Of a DNA stretch of 64,000 nucleotides, positions 23,368 to 32,802 are shown piece by piece. Within the stretch, counting starts at the first letter, position 1. The number at the start of each line of letters is the position of its first letter. This DNA comes from Altererythrobacter sp. (GTDB lineage Bacteria > Pseudomonadota > Alphaproteobacteria > Sphingomonadales > Sphingomonadaceae), in contig JAFKFN010000015.1 of NCBI GenBank assembly GCA_017308255.1, positions 32,430 through 96,429 of the forward strand, in the 5' to 3' direction. Made by a program: the position numbers and the translations under genes. Under the pieces are notes generated by a model. The model was not told the DNA's origin. It saw only the letters and a list, made by a program, of their open reading frames with translations, and did not search any database.

Positions 23368-24945
23368 TCACGCCACTCCGATCCCGTCGAAATCGATCCC
23401 CAGGTCCTCGGCCATGACCATTGCCGTTGCCCGGCCCGCGCCGAACACGCCCCCGCCGGGATGCTGGAACGGGCCGACGAGATAGAGCCGCTCCACCCCC
23501 GGCACCCGGTACTGCCCCAGCTCGGGCGTGGGGCGGTGGCTGCCGGACTGGTAAGTCGTGGTCGCGATGCCGTGGAGGTCGCCGCGCAGGAAGCTGGGGC
23601 TGGTGCGCTCCATGTCGACGGGCGAATCGCAGTGATAATCGAGCACCGCGCCCGGCACGTTGTCGATGAAATCGGCCATGCGGGTCATGATCCGGTCGGC
23701 GTAATCGGCCTTGGTGCTGTCCCAGTCGAGCCCGTCGGGTCGTTCGTAAGGCACATAGTCCCAGGCGTGGAAGATCGCTTTGCCTTCCGGTGCGCGGCTG
23801 GGGTCGTGCTGGGTGAGCTGGCCCACGCCGACCAGTGGCCGGCCGGAGAAATTGCCATAGCGCAGCTCGTCGAAGGCGCGGCGCAAATCATCATAGTCGC
23901 CAGGCATCAGCTCGTACATCACCGCCGAAAGATCATCGCCTTGTGCTGTTCTGGCCTTGAACTTCAGCGGCGCGTCGAGCGCGGCGTGGACGGTCATGCA
24001 GGCGGCGGGAGTGACGTGGGTGCGCATTGCATTCCTGGCCACCGTTTCCGGCACCGCCGGCACCATGTCGGGCAAATGGTGCGGATGGATCGCGCCGATC
24101 ACGCCTTCGGTGCAGGATAGCCGCTCCCCGCTGTCCAGCACCACGCCGCTGGCGCGCGTGCCGTCGGTCACCACTTCGCGCACGCTGCAATTCGCCCGTA
24201 TGGCGCCGCCGTGATCCTCGATGCAGGCGATCAACGCCTTCGTCAGGCTGCCCGAGCCGCCCACCGGCACGCCGAAGCCGAACTTCTCGAGGAAGCCGAG
24301 GAACACATAGGCGCCGATTCCGGTCGCCTTCTCGTCGGGGCTGACCAGGTTCTCGCCCGCCACCCGGCCGAAGTGCGCCTTGACCCTGTCGTGTTCGAAC
24401 AGCTCTTCCATCAGGTCGAACGTGCTGACCTGGGTGGTGCGCCAAATCTCGCGGCCTTCGGCGCTCTGGTCCATCATCGCCGTCTGCGCGCCCAGCGGCA
24501 TAGGCGGGGAATAGAGCCCGGCCTGGATCATCGGCAGCCACTGGGCCGCCTGGCGGCTCATCTCGAGGAAGGTTTCCGCATCCTTCGCGCTGAACCGGCG
24601 GATCGCCTCGGCCGACCTGGCGGGATCGCGGTGCAGCGGCAGCGTGGCCCCGTCTTCCCACACGCTCATCATCGGCACTTCGGGGAACACGTAGCGCAGG
24701 CCATACTTGCGCTTGAGCCCCAGGTCGTCGTTCGCCAGCAGCGGATTGCCCTGGATGAAGATGTGGCTCATCGAATGCTGGTCGTGGGCGAAGCCCGGCC
24801 GGGTCAGCTCGCGGGTGACCACGCCGCCGCCGAACCATTCATTGCGTTCCAGCACCAGGACCCGCTTGCCCGCCACCGCCAGATAAGCCGCGGCGACCAG
24901 GCCGTTATGGCCCGATCCGATGACGATGATGTCCGCGTCACTCAT
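23368..24945 (-). CDS. Phytoene-dehydrogenase-like FAD-dependent oxidoreductase
   Basis: A 525-residue flavoprotein of the CrtI/PDS branch of amine oxidases. The N-terminal dinucleotide site is IIVIGSGHNGLVAAAYLAVA with VLERNEWFGGG. The C-terminal FAD-contact block is LYLVGPFQHPGGGVFGAGR. No carotenoid genes are nearby, and the catabolic setting argues for desaturation or oxidation of a pathway intermediate. ATG 24945 follows a GGGAGA site; the upstream extension is repeat-derived. Family A and family B repeats sit on either side. Confidence 0.9.
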   Translation of the reverse strand: MSDADIIVIGSGHNGLVAAAYLAVAGKRVLVLERNEWFGGGVVTRELTRPGFAHDQHSMSHIFIQGNPLLANDDLGLKRKYGLRYVFPEVPMMSVWEDGATLPLHRDPARSAEAIRRFSAKDAETFLEMSRQAAQWLPMIQAGLYSPPMPLGAQTAMMDQSAEGREIWRTTQVSTFDLMEELFEHDRVKAHFGRVAGENLVSPDEKATGIGAYVFLGFLEKFGFGVPVGGSGSLTKALIACIEDHGGAIRANCSVREVVTDGTRASGVVLDSGERLSCTEGVIGAIHPHHLPDMVPAVPETVARNAMRTHVTPAACMTVHAALDAPLKFKARTAQGDDLSAVMYELMPGDYDDLRRAFDELRYGNFSGRPLVGVGQLTQHDPSRAPEGKAIFHAWDYVPYERPDGLDWDSTKADYADRIMTRMADFIDNVPGAVLDYHCDSPVDMERTSPSFLRGDLHGIATTTYQSGSHRPTPELGQYRVPGVERLYLVGPFQHPGGGVFGAGRATAMVMAEDLGIDFDGIGVA

Positions 24946-24960
24946 GACATTCTCCCGCTT

Positions 24961-25045
24961 CGTCATTGCGAGCCGCCAAAGGCGGTGCGGCAATCCAGGG
25001 GCGGCTTCCACCGCCCTGGATTGCTTCGCTCCGCTCGCAATGACG
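24961..25045. repeat. Family B palindromic repeat
   Basis: CGTCATTGCGAGCCGCCAAA...CTCCGCTCGCAATGACG arms, 15 bases upstream of the oxidoreductase start, in a same-strand gap after the serine hydrolase gene. Confidence 0.85.
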
Positions 25046-25074
25046 AGCGTCTGGGTGGGGCTTGAGGCACATGC

Positions 25075-26235
25075 TCACACCATCGCGCTCAGCACCAGGT
25101 CGCTCAGCTTCTGGCAGCGTTCGATATTGGCCGCCTGGGTCATCACCCCGGCGCTGCACAGCGCGAAGCTGACGTCGCGTTCGGGATCGACCCAGAACAT
25201 CGTGCTGCCCGCGCCATAATTGCCGTGCGTCTCCGGGCTCGCCAGCGTGCCGAACAGGTGGTGGAACACACCCCCGTCCCCTCCCATCGGCCCGCGCACC
25301 TGGAAGCCGATTCCCTGATTGGCGGGCGGCACTTGCCAGCCGGCGTTCTCGGCCACGCGCTTGTAAAGCTCGTTGGGCATCGTGCCGGTATGCACCTGCC
25401 GCGCCAGCGCCAGCATGGCCGGCGAAAGCAGGCGGGCCCCGTCAAGCTCGCCGCCCCGGCGCAGCATCTCGGCGAAGCGGTAGAGGTCGCCGCTGGTGGA
25501 CGCGCAGCCGACATGGGGCGCCTCCACTTCCGGGTCCTCGAACAGCGCGTGGTCGCCCGGGATATTGCGGCTGAGATGCTGGATCGGCACCGTGCCGCGC
25601 ATGTTCGGCTTTACATGCCGGGGCGCGAGATCGGGGCGCAGGCCCATGCTGGTGCTGTCCATCCGCAGCGGGGTGAACAAGTCCTCGTGCAGCAGCGTCT
25701 GGTAATTGCGCCCCTTGGGATCGGTGCGCACCAGTGCCGTGCCCAGAAGCACGTGGTTCACCAGCGGCGAATAATCGCAGCGCGTGCCCGGCGGCACTTC
25801 GCCGTGGACGTTCTCGATCGAGGCTGCGAACAGCTCCCGCAACCGGTCCAGGAACATGCCCGGCTTCGGCGTCCACACGCCCGGCATCCCGGCGGTATGC
25901 GTCAGCAGGTGATAGAACGTCGCGTCCTCGCGCGGTTGGCCGATGAATTCCGGCAGCACGTCCCTGACTTTGGTGGTCAGCGCGAAGTGGCCTTCCTCGA
26001 TCGCTTTCAGGATCAGGACATTGGTGAAAGCCTTGGTGACCGAGAAGATCGAGAACACGTCATCGTAATGAAGCGGCTTTTCACCCCCCGCGTCCTGCGC
26101 GCCCAGCGCCTCGGCAAACACCGTCTCCCCGCCGCGCCCGACCGTCAGCACCGCGCCAAAATAATCGCCCCGTGCGATATCGGCGAGGATCACTTCGCGC
26201 AGGGTGTCGAGCCGGGCCTGCCACACTGCGCTCAT
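25075..26235 (-). CDS. Beta-lactamase-fold serine hydrolase (class C / esterase family VIII-like)
   Basis: A 386-residue serine hydrolase. The nucleophile motif SVTK is at 65-68 (IFSVTKAFTN), and Tyr155 in CDYSPLVNH is the general-base candidate in the YxN-equivalent position. The late GGDGGVFHHLFG and NYGAGSTMFWVDP correspond to the third box. No signal peptide is present, which argues against a true beta-lactamase and for a cytoplasmic esterase or lactone hydrolase such as EstB or a lovastatin-esterase relative. ATG 26235 is preferred because the longer frame is repeat-derived. It is one of two such enzymes in this region. Confidence 0.88.
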   Translation of the reverse strand: MSAVWQARLDTLREVILADIARGDYFGAVLTVGRGGETVFAEALGAQDAGGEKPLHYDDVFSIFSVTKAFTNVLILKAIEEGHFALTTKVRDVLPEFIGQPREDATFYHLLTHTAGMPGVWTPKPGMFLDRLRELFAASIENVHGEVPPGTRCDYSPLVNHVLLGTALVRTDPKGRNYQTLLHEDLFTPLRMDSTSMGLRPDLAPRHVKPNMRGTVPIQHLSRNIPGDHALFEDPEVEAPHVGCASTSGDLYRFAEMLRRGGELDGARLLSPAMLALARQVHTGTMPNELYKRVAENAGWQVPPANQGIGFQVRGPMGGDGGVFHHLFGTLASPETHGNYGAGSTMFWVDPERDVSFALCSAGVMTQAANIERCQKLSDLVLSAMV

Positions 26236-26249
26236 CGAAACCCCACCTT

Positions 26250-26333
26250 CGTCATTGCGAGCGAAGCGAAGCAATCCAGGAGCGGTTGCGCACTCCCCCG
26301 GAGTGCTTCGTCGCTACGCTCCTCGCAACGACG
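26250..26333. repeat. Family B palindromic repeat
   Basis: CGTCATTGCGAGCGAAGCGA...CTCCTCGCAACGACG arms lie between the SDR gene and the serine hydrolase gene on the same strand; the right arm carries a substitution. Confidence 0.83.
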
Positions 26334-26359
26334 AGGTGGAAGGATAGCCCCCATCCCCG

Positions 26360-27114
<755 letters not shown>

Positions 27115-27118
<4 letters not shown>

Positions 27119-27528
27119 TCCATTCCGAACAGCGTCGCGGTATAGTGGCTGTCCATGTATTCGTGCAGCCGGTCGATCTTGCCGTTCGAGACGCGGAACA
27201 CCCAGGCATAGTCGTTTTCATAGACCTTGCCGTCCAGCGTCTTGCCGGTGGAATAGGATTCCACGCCCACCGTCTCGCCATCGGAAAACAGGTTGGTCAC
27301 GTGGACCTTGGGATCGCCCGCTTCGAACATCCCGCGCACCGGGGCCAGGAACAGGTCGATGATGTCCATCCCCACGTGCTCGCCCGATCCGGCGATGCCT
27401 TTCACCTTGGGCTGCCACACCGAATGATCGTGGAAGAACCCGCGCAGCTTCTCGAGATCGCCCGAGGAAAGGACATCGAAGAAATCGAGCACCAGCTGCT
27501 CGTTGGCGTTCTTGGCGGTGATGGTCAT
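27115..27528 (-). CDS. SnoaL/limonene-epoxide-hydrolase-like protein (NTF2 fold)
   Basis: A 137-residue NTF2-fold protein. It begins MTITAKNANEQLVLDFFDVL and has the helix-strand pattern (DLEKLRGFFHDHSVWQPKV; DGETVGVESYSTGKTLDG; YAWVFRVSNGKIDRLHEYMD) of limonene-1,2-epoxide hydrolase and SnoaL cyclases. Both ends overlap neighbouring genes by four bases. It may be an epoxide hydrolase, isomerase or cyclase; catalytic residues cannot be assigned with certainty. Confidence 0.87.
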
Positions 27529-28001
27529 GCAAGTCCTCTCGCTTCGTCGCTCGGTATCGGGATCGCCGGCATCGCCCCGCCCTGGTGCAGCGCGACGTGG
27601 CCATAGCGGCTCTTGAACTTCCAGCCCTCGGCCGTCTTCACGTAATGATCCGCGAACCCGCCGACATAGAGCCCGCCCGCTTCCTGCGGCGGAACGGTGG
27701 AGGCGTGGTTGGAGAGCATGGCCAGGTAATTCGTGCCGCGTGCTTCCGTGGCGCTGACGGTGTCGACCAGCACATTGGTGACGATATGCCGCACCAGGAT
27801 CGGCGGCCGGTCGCGGAAGATCGCCTGCACCCGCGCCCGGCCGTAGAACGGATGATCAGGCTGGAACGGCCGGGCGAATTCGCAATCCTCGGTGAACAGT
27901 GCGGCCAGCGCGGCATGATCGCCGTTGTCGGCATATCGGGCGAAGAGCAGCGGCAATCGGCCGCATTCGCGTTCTATCTCCAGGCGTTCGAGGAGGTCCA
28001 T
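27525..28001 (-). CDS. SnoaL-like NTF2-fold protein
   Basis: 158 residues with the SnoaL_4-type pattern: EIERECGRLPLLFARYADNG, HAALAALFTEDCEF, then GRARVQAIFRDRP and a strand ending GWKFKSRYGHVALH. This form resembles ring-hydroxylating dioxygenase beta-subunit-like and dehydratase proteins (scytalone-dehydratase group). It overlaps the decarboxylase-like gene by one base and the next SnoaL-like gene by four. It and the following gene are distinct members of the fold rather than a recent duplication. Confidence 0.86.
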   Translation of the reverse strand: MDLLERLEIERECGRLPLLFARYADNGDHAALAALFTEDCEFARPFQPDHPFYGRARVQAIFRDRPPILVRHIVTNVLVDTVSATEARGTNYLAMLSNHASTVPPQEAGGLYVGGFADHYVKTAEGWKFKSRYGHVALHQGGAMPAIPIPSDEARGLA

Positions 28002-28399
28002 CAGTCGAGCTTCTCCTGCGCCTCGTTGTCGATCTCGGCGAAGGTCTCGTTGGCCAGGCGGAAGCTGTCCACCGTCGCCGGAATGCCGCCATAGATGCCG
28101 ACCTGGAGCAGCACCTCGCGGATTTCCTCGCGGCTGAGGCCGTTGTTGAGCGCGCCGCGGATATGCGCCTTCAACTCGTTATGCCGGTTGAGCACCGCGA
28201 TCATCGCCAGGTTGATCAGCGAGCGGTCGCGCCGCTCCAGCCCCTCGCGCCCCCAGCACCAGCCCCAGCAATAAGTCGCCACCAGTTCCTGCAACGGATC
28301 GTTGAACGCGTTCGACTTCGCCAGCGCGCGATCGACGTAGGCATCGCCCAGCACCTCGCGGCGGATCTTCATGCCTTTGTCGTAGAGAGCCTTGTCCAT
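28001..28399 (-). CDS. Carboxymuconolactone decarboxylase family protein
   Basis: A 132-residue all-helical protein of the PcaC/AhpD superfamily. The core segment NDPLQELVATYCWGWCWGREGLERRDRSLINLAMIAVLNR matches PcaC, and the C-terminal EIREVLLQVGIYGGIPATVDSFRLA follows it closely. PcaC decarboxylates gamma-carboxymuconolactone in the protocatechuate pathway. No pcaB, pcaG or pcaH genes lie here, so the substrate may be another lactone or beta-keto acid. Start ATG 28399 has AAGGAA upstream; TTG 28414 is an alternative. It is the first gene of the coupled four-gene set. Confidence 0.88.
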   Translation of the reverse strand: MDKALYDKGMKIRREVLGDAYVDRALAKSNAFNDPLQELVATYCWGWCWGREGLERRDRSLINLAMIAVLNRHNELKAHIRGALNNGLSREEIREVLLQVGIYGGIPATVDSFRLANETFAEIDNEAQEKLD

Positions 28400-28424
28400 T
28401 TCCGGTTCCTTCAAATCCCCATTT

Positions 28425-28515
28425 CGTCATCCCCGCGAAGGCGAGGACCCCGCGAACAAAATAGGCGCGCGAAGCGCTCAACCGCTTCTAGATTCCCGCT
28501 TTCGCGGGAATGACG
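28425..28515. repeat. Family A palindromic repeat with conserved spacer
   Basis: CGTCATCCCCGCGAAGGCGA...TTTCGCGGGAATGACG arms; the spacer contains CGCGAAGCGCTCAACCG, also found in the copy at 31078, so the two share a longer common ancestor. Confidence 0.87.
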
Positions 28516-28529
28516 AAAAAGAGGGCCGG

Positions 28530-29765
28530 TCACCCCACCACCTCGTAAACGGCCTCGATCAGCCGCCGCGCGCGCGGGCCGTTGGTGCCCACGGCATGCA
28601 TCTGATTGCAGCAGTAGGAGAAACCGAGCCGCGCATCCGGATCGCCGAAGCCGATGGAACCGCCCAGGCCATGATGGCCGAAACTGCGCGGGTTGGGGCC
28701 CATGTAAACCGCTTCTGGCGTGTTCAGCAGCACACCCGAGGCCTGGTGATAGGGCCGTTCCTGCAACAGCTCGGTCTGGTTGTGCTGCTCTGTGATCATG
28801 CGTTCGAGCTGGCCTTTCGACAGCAGCGACACGCCGTCCACCTCCCCCACCACCGCGCCGTAAATCCGCGCCACGCCGCGCGCGTTGCCGTGGCCCGATC
28901 CGCTGGCGATCTCGCAGGTGCGCCAGATCGGGGAGTTCATCGTGGTATGCCACGGTTCTTGCGGGTTCTGCAGGAAGGCGAAGCTGCGCAGCACGGCGCC
29001 GTCCTGCCAGCCTTCGGGTGTCGTCGGCTTGTCGGGCACCGTCTGGTCCTTGGCCGCGAACAGCCGCGCGCCGGTATTGGGCAGCACTTCGGCGACATGT
29101 GCCTGCTGCCCTTCGTCCATGCCGCCGATATGGTATTCCGCGCCCAGCGGCCCGGCGACATTCTGCTTGAGGAAAGGCCCCACCGTCATGCCCGTGACCC
29201 GGCGCATGATCTCGCCCAGCAGGAAGCCCTGGTTGTGGACATGGTATGCCGCGCGTGTGCCGGGCTGCCACAGCGGATGCTGCGCTTCCAGCGCGCGGAT
29301 ATAGGCCGGATAATCGTAGAATCCGCCGGGATAGAGCACGTCGTCGGTCAGCACCGGGATCGCCGCGGTGTGATCCAGCACCATGCGCACGGTGATGCCG
29401 TCTTTCCCGTTCTGCGCGAATTCCGGCCAGTAATGCGCCACCCGCTCGTCGGGATCGACCAGGCCGCGATCGATCAGGGTGTTGAAGCAGATGCCGGTCA
29501 CCCCCTTGGCGACGCTCATCATGCACACCGTGGTGTGCTCGCCCCACGGCGCGCTGCGATCGGCGCGGGCCCAGCCGCCCCACAAGTCCACCACGGTCTC
29601 GCCGTCCAGCACCACGCTGGTGCCGGCGCCCAGTTCCTCTTCCTCGCGGAAGTTTTCGATGAAAGCCTCGACCACCGGGCGGAAGCGCGCGTCATAGCGT
29701 CCGTGCAGGGGAAAGGTCCCGCCGCGCGCCTCGATCGTTTCGTGGAATTCGGCTTGCCCCGTCAT
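28530..29765 (-). CDS. Beta-lactamase-fold serine hydrolase (esterase-like)
   Basis: A 411-residue serine hydrolase. The nucleophile motif SVAK is at 84-87 (MMSVAKGVTG), the tyrosine box is YHVHNQG with Tyr174, and FGHHGLGGSIGFGDP near the C-terminus is the third element (HxG). GGWARADRSAPW in the N-terminal domain is typical of EstB-like esterases. No signal peptide. Only distantly similar to the hydrolase at 25075. The start ATG 29765 is 103 bases from the divergent FAD monooxygenase start, so the two may share a control region. Confidence 0.88.
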   Translation of the reverse strand: MTGQAEFHETIEARGGTFPLHGRYDARFRPVVEAFIENFREEEELGAGTSVVLDGETVVDLWGGWARADRSAPWGEHTTVCMMSVAKGVTGICFNTLIDRGLVDPDERVAHYWPEFAQNGKDGITVRMVLDHTAAIPVLTDDVLYPGGFYDYPAYIRALEAQHPLWQPGTRAAYHVHNQGFLLGEIMRRVTGMTVGPFLKQNVAGPLGAEYHIGGMDEGQQAHVAEVLPNTGARLFAAKDQTVPDKPTTPEGWQDGAVLRSFAFLQNPQEPWHTTMNSPIWRTCEIASGSGHGNARGVARIYGAVVGEVDGVSLLSKGQLERMITEQHNQTELLQERPYHQASGVLLNTPEAVYMGPNPRSFGHHGLGGSIGFGDPDARLGFSYCCNQMHAVGTNGPRARRLIEAVYEVVG

Positions 29766-29868
29766 GCCTTTTTCAAATCCTCTCCGGCTCGTTCTACGAG
29801 TCCGCCCCCTGCCTAGGCGAGCTTGCGCCCGGGCGGAAGGGGGCGCATCCTGCCCGCGGGAGAAACGG

Positions 29869-31053
29869 ATGTACGATGTCATCGTGGTCGGCGGCGGGCC
29901 GACCGGCTTCGTCACCGCGCTCGGCCTGGCCCAGGCGGGCGCCGATGTGCTGCTGATCGAAGCGGGCGAGGCGATCATCGATAGCCCGCGCGCGGCGGTC
30001 TATCACTGGTCCGTGCTCGACGGCCTGGAACGGCTCGGCATCAGGGAGGAAGCGCAGCGGATCGGCTTCGCCAAGCGCGATTACCTCTGGCTGGTGCGCA
30101 AGACGGGCGAACGGATCGCTTACGACCTCTCGGTGCTCGAAGGCACCACGGCGTTCCCTTACAACATTCACCTGGGGCAGGATCGGCTGGCGGGCCTCGC
30201 GCGTGACAGGCTCGCCCTGCTGCCGAATGCAGAGGTGCGGTTCGGCACGCGCCTCCGCCAGCTGACGCAGGATGCGGGCGGCGTTACGCTCACCACATCG
30301 AACGGCGAGGAGCTGCGCGCCCGCTGGGTGGTCGGCGCGGACGGGGCGGGCAGCACGGTGCGCAAGGAACTGGGCCTCGGGTTCGACGGGATGACCTGGC
30401 CCGAACGCTTCGTCGCCACCAATCTCTATCACCCGTTCGAAAGCGCCGATTACGGCCTTTCGACCATGGTGATCGACGATCGCTGGGGCGCTGTCATAGT
30501 TAAGATCGCCCCAGATGGCCTGTGGCGCTGCACCTACATGGAAGACGCTGCGCTGCCGGAAGCCTCGTTCCTCGACCGCATCCCGGCGGCTTACGAGCAT
30601 CTGCTGCCCGGTGATGGAGGCTATCGGCTCGATCGCGCCGCGCCTTACAAGATGCACCAGCGCTGTGCGGAAACCTTCCGCAAGGGCCGCGTGCTGCTGG
30701 CGGGCGATGCCGCGCATGTGACCAATCCGACGGGCGGCTTCGGGCTCACCACGGGCCTGTTCGATGCCTTCTCGTTATGGCCGACGCTGGCAGCCGTTGT
30801 GCTGGAGGGGGCAGTGCCCACGCTGCTCGATCGCTGGGCGGAGGATCGCCGGCGCATCTATCTCGAACGGACCAGCCCGCAGGCCGTGGCCTACAAGCGC
30901 TTCGTGTTCCACGCCAATGGCGGCGGCGCGGAGCTGGAGGCGGCGCTGCAAGGCATGCGCGCCATGGCCGCCGATCCGGACGTGCGTTTACAGCGGCTGA
31001 TGTTCGTGAAGAGCCTGGAAACGCCGAGCCCGGCGGAGGTGCAGATGGCCTAA
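29869..31053 (+). CDS. FAD-dependent aromatic monooxygenase (PheA/MhpA-like)
   Basis: A 394-residue class A flavin hydroxylase. The GxGxxG site is VIVVGGGPTGFVTALGLA (residues 4-21), the DG motif is VVGADGAGSTVRKELG (about 155-170) and the GD motif is GRVLLAGDAAHVTNPTGGFG (about 277-296). It inserts one oxygen into an activated ring using NAD(P)H. It shares the SPRAAVY, MTWPERFVATN and GDAAH blocks with the monooxygenase at 32799, so the two are paralogues. It stands alone on the plus strand, divergent from the serine hydrolase and convergent with the CmcJ-like gene. Confidence 0.92.
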   Translation: MYDVIVVGGGPTGFVTALGLAQAGADVLLIEAGEAIIDSPRAAVYHWSVLDGLERLGIREEAQRIGFAKRDYLWLVRKTGERIAYDLSVLEGTTAFPYNIHLGQDRLAGLARDRLALLPNAEVRFGTRLRQLTQDAGGVTLTTSNGEELRARWVVGADGAGSTVRKELGLGFDGMTWPERFVATNLYHPFESADYGLSTMVIDDRWGAVIVKIAPDGLWRCTYMEDAALPEASFLDRIPAAYEHLLPGDGGYRLDRAAPYKMHQRCAETFRKGRVLLAGDAAHVTNPTGGFGLTTGLFDAFSLWPTLAAVVLEGAVPTLLDRWAEDRRRIYLERTSPQAVAYKRFVFHANGGGAELEAALQGMRAMAADPDVRLQRLMFVKSLETPSPAEVQMA

Positions 31054-31077
31054 ATCGATCCGCCGTTAGCTAATCTT

Positions 31078-31150
31078 CATCATTCCCGCGAACAAGACAG
31101 GCGTGCGAAGCGCTCAACCGCCCTGGGTCCCCGCGTTCGCGGGGATGACG
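31078..31150. repeat. Family A palindromic repeat with conserved spacer
   Basis: A partly shortened left arm TCATTCCCGCGAACAAGACA and a full right arm CCGCGTTCGCGGGGATGACG. It lies between the convergent FAD monooxygenase and CmcJ-like genes and is the last repeat before a 20-kb stretch without any. Confidence 0.83.
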
Positions 31151-31190
31151 AAAGAAAGAGGATGAGAGGTATCGAAAGAGGGCAGACGCA

Positions 31191-32000
31191 TCATGAAAGA
31201 TACGCGATCGTCCTCACTTCGATGCTCTGCCTCGGCGCGGCGTCGGGCGGTGTGTTCGGGTCCTCGAAAGCGCTGTGGGCGGTGAACTGCACGGCGCCGG
31301 CGTCGCTGTCGAAGAGCTTGAAGGCCAGCGCTTCCCACGGCTGCATGTGCGGCACCCAGTACCAGCGGTGGCCGGCGTGATGGGCCAGGTTGAAGCCCCA
31401 CAGCGAGCGGCGGTTGAAATCGCCCAGCCCGCCGACGACTTCGCTGTCGAACAGGTCCTCCCGCTTCACCGTGCTGGCGTCGCACACCGCCAGCGGCGCG
31501 CTTTCGACCCTGACGATCGGCCGCCAGACATTGATCAGCATGTGCCGCCGCTGCAGCCGGCGCTCGGCCTCGTCCGGCGGAAGCAGGTCACGCGTGAAGT
31601 CCGCCACGGTGCGCGCGCCGTAATCGACATGGGCACCGTGCGCGGGCAGGTTGTGGCCATGCGCCCCGCCGGCATTGGTGCGGATCATCGGGCCGAAGCT
31701 GACCACCTTGTCCGCCCCCGTCAGCCGCCGCACCAGCGTTTCCGTCTCATGGCAATAGCGCGCCAGTTCGCCGCTGTCGGTGAAGTCCGTCACGTCGGTC
31801 GGCTCGTCCACCAGCACGAAGCCGTTGCGATCGAACGCAAGCTGCCCGGCGATCGGCCGCACGTCGCGGATCGTCACTTGGTGCTCGTCCACCGGCCAAT
31901 AGCTCTTCTCGCGCGCGCCGGGGTGGAACGTCGCCTTCTCGCCCCGCACCACGTATTTCATCGTGGCTTGCACGTCGCAGACGATCGGTTGGCTTGCCAT
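31191..32000 (-). CDS. CmcJ/NvfI-family oxidoreductase
   Basis: A 269-residue member of the family that includes cephamycin CmcJ and fungal oxygenases such as NvfI and AsaB. Landmarks are PAHGAHVDYGARTV (120-131, with the probable iron-binding His124 and Asp126), HMLINVWRPI (153-162), GFNLAHHAGHRWYWVPHM (202-219), and KLFDSDAGAVQFTAHSAFEDP (228-248, with His242 as a third-ligand candidate). The family contains 2-oxoglutarate/iron enzymes. It ends the leftward operon of MFS, FAD monooxygenase and alpha/beta hydrolase, 10 bases after the hydrolase. Rare family in bacterial catabolism; substrate unknown. Confidence 0.85.
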   Translation of the reverse strand: MASQPIVCDVQATMKYVVRGEKATFHPGAREKSYWPVDEHQVTIRDVRPIAGQLAFDRNGFVLVDEPTDVTDFTDSGELARYCHETETLVRRLTGADKVVSFGPMIRTNAGGAHGHNLPAHGAHVDYGARTVADFTRDLLPPDEAERRLQRRHMLINVWRPIVRVESAPLAVCDASTVKREDLFDSEVVGGLGDFNRRSLWGFNLAHHAGHRWYWVPHMQPWEALAFKLFDSDAGAVQFTAHSAFEDPNTPPDAAPRQSIEVRTIAYLS

Positions 32001-32010
32001 CGCCGCCTCC

Positions 32011-32802
32011 CTAGCCTTCGCTCAGAAACCGCCGCAGCGCTTCGACGGCTTCGGGAAACTCATCCAGCAGCAGGTGCGAGCCGCCGGGAATCACCTCGAG
32101 CCGGGCCTGGGGCAGCACATCCTGCCATTCCCGCGCATAGCCCAGCGGAACGATCCGGTCCCCCTCACCCCACAGCAGCAGAGTGGGCCGGTCGAAGCTC
32201 TTCAGCGCCTGGCGCAGCGCCCGGTCGGTGGCCGCCAGATCCTCGCGCGAGGCGAAGGCGGCGGCGGATTCGCGCGCGCGCAGGGCCGCCCATTCGGGTG
32301 AGGGATCGGCCGGCCAGAACGGCGCGACCCACGCCGGATCGGCCACGAACATTCCCGGCAGGTCTTGCGGCGCCACCTTGGAGAAATCGGGCATCGCCGC
32401 ATGTTGCGACATGAGCCCGGCGGGCGAGACCAGCACCAGCCGGTCGATGTCCCCCGGATTGGCCGCCGCGTAGCGCGCCGCCATGTGCCCGCCCATGGAA
32501 GCGCCGGCGAGATGGAACGTGTCCAGCCCCAGCGCGGGAAACAGCAGCTCGTAATGCGCGACATAATCGCCGATGCCGGCAAAACCCGCATCGCCGCTTT
32601 CGCCGAAACCCGGATGATAAGGGCAATAGACGCGGAACGCGCCGGCCAGCGCCCGCACCCACTCGAAGCCGTGAAACGTGCCGCCGCCGTGGAAATAGAC
32701 CAGGGGCGCCCCTTCCCCGATCGCATAGGTCACCGTGTCGATGCCCTCGATCCGGTGGACAAGCCGCTCGAAGCCCTCGGTGCTGTAAGCCCATCCGCTC
32801 AT
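32011..32802 (-). CDS. Alpha/beta hydrolase
   Basis: A 263-residue hydrolase with the complete triad: Ser102 in LAGASMGGH, Asp215 in WGEGDRIVP and His243 in GGSHLLLDE. The oxyanion motif is YFHGGGTFHG at 37-46. The set resembles meta-cleavage C-C bond hydrolases and esterases. The start overlaps the monooxygenase stop (ATGA), which supports sequential action: ring hydroxylation, then hydrolysis. Ring-cleavage-product hydrolase is a reasonable but unproven guess. Confidence 0.9.
   Translation of the reverse strand: MSGWAYSTEGFERLVHRIEGIDTVTYAIGEGAPLVYFHGGGTFHGFEWVRALAGAFRVYCPYHPGFGESGDAGFAGIGDYVAHYELLFPALGLDTFHLAGASMGGHMAARYAAANPGDIDRLVLVSPAGLMSQHAAMPDFSKVAPQDLPGMFVADPAWVAPFWPADPSPEWAALRARESAAAFASREDLAATDRALRQALKSFDRPTLLLWGEGDRIVPLGYAREWQDVLPQARLEVIPGGSHLLLDEFPEAVEALRRFLSEG

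Noticed and set aside
23368-24945. Carotenoid synthesis gene
   Set aside because: Only the CrtI-like fold supports it; no crtB, crtY or crtE neighbours and context is catabolic.
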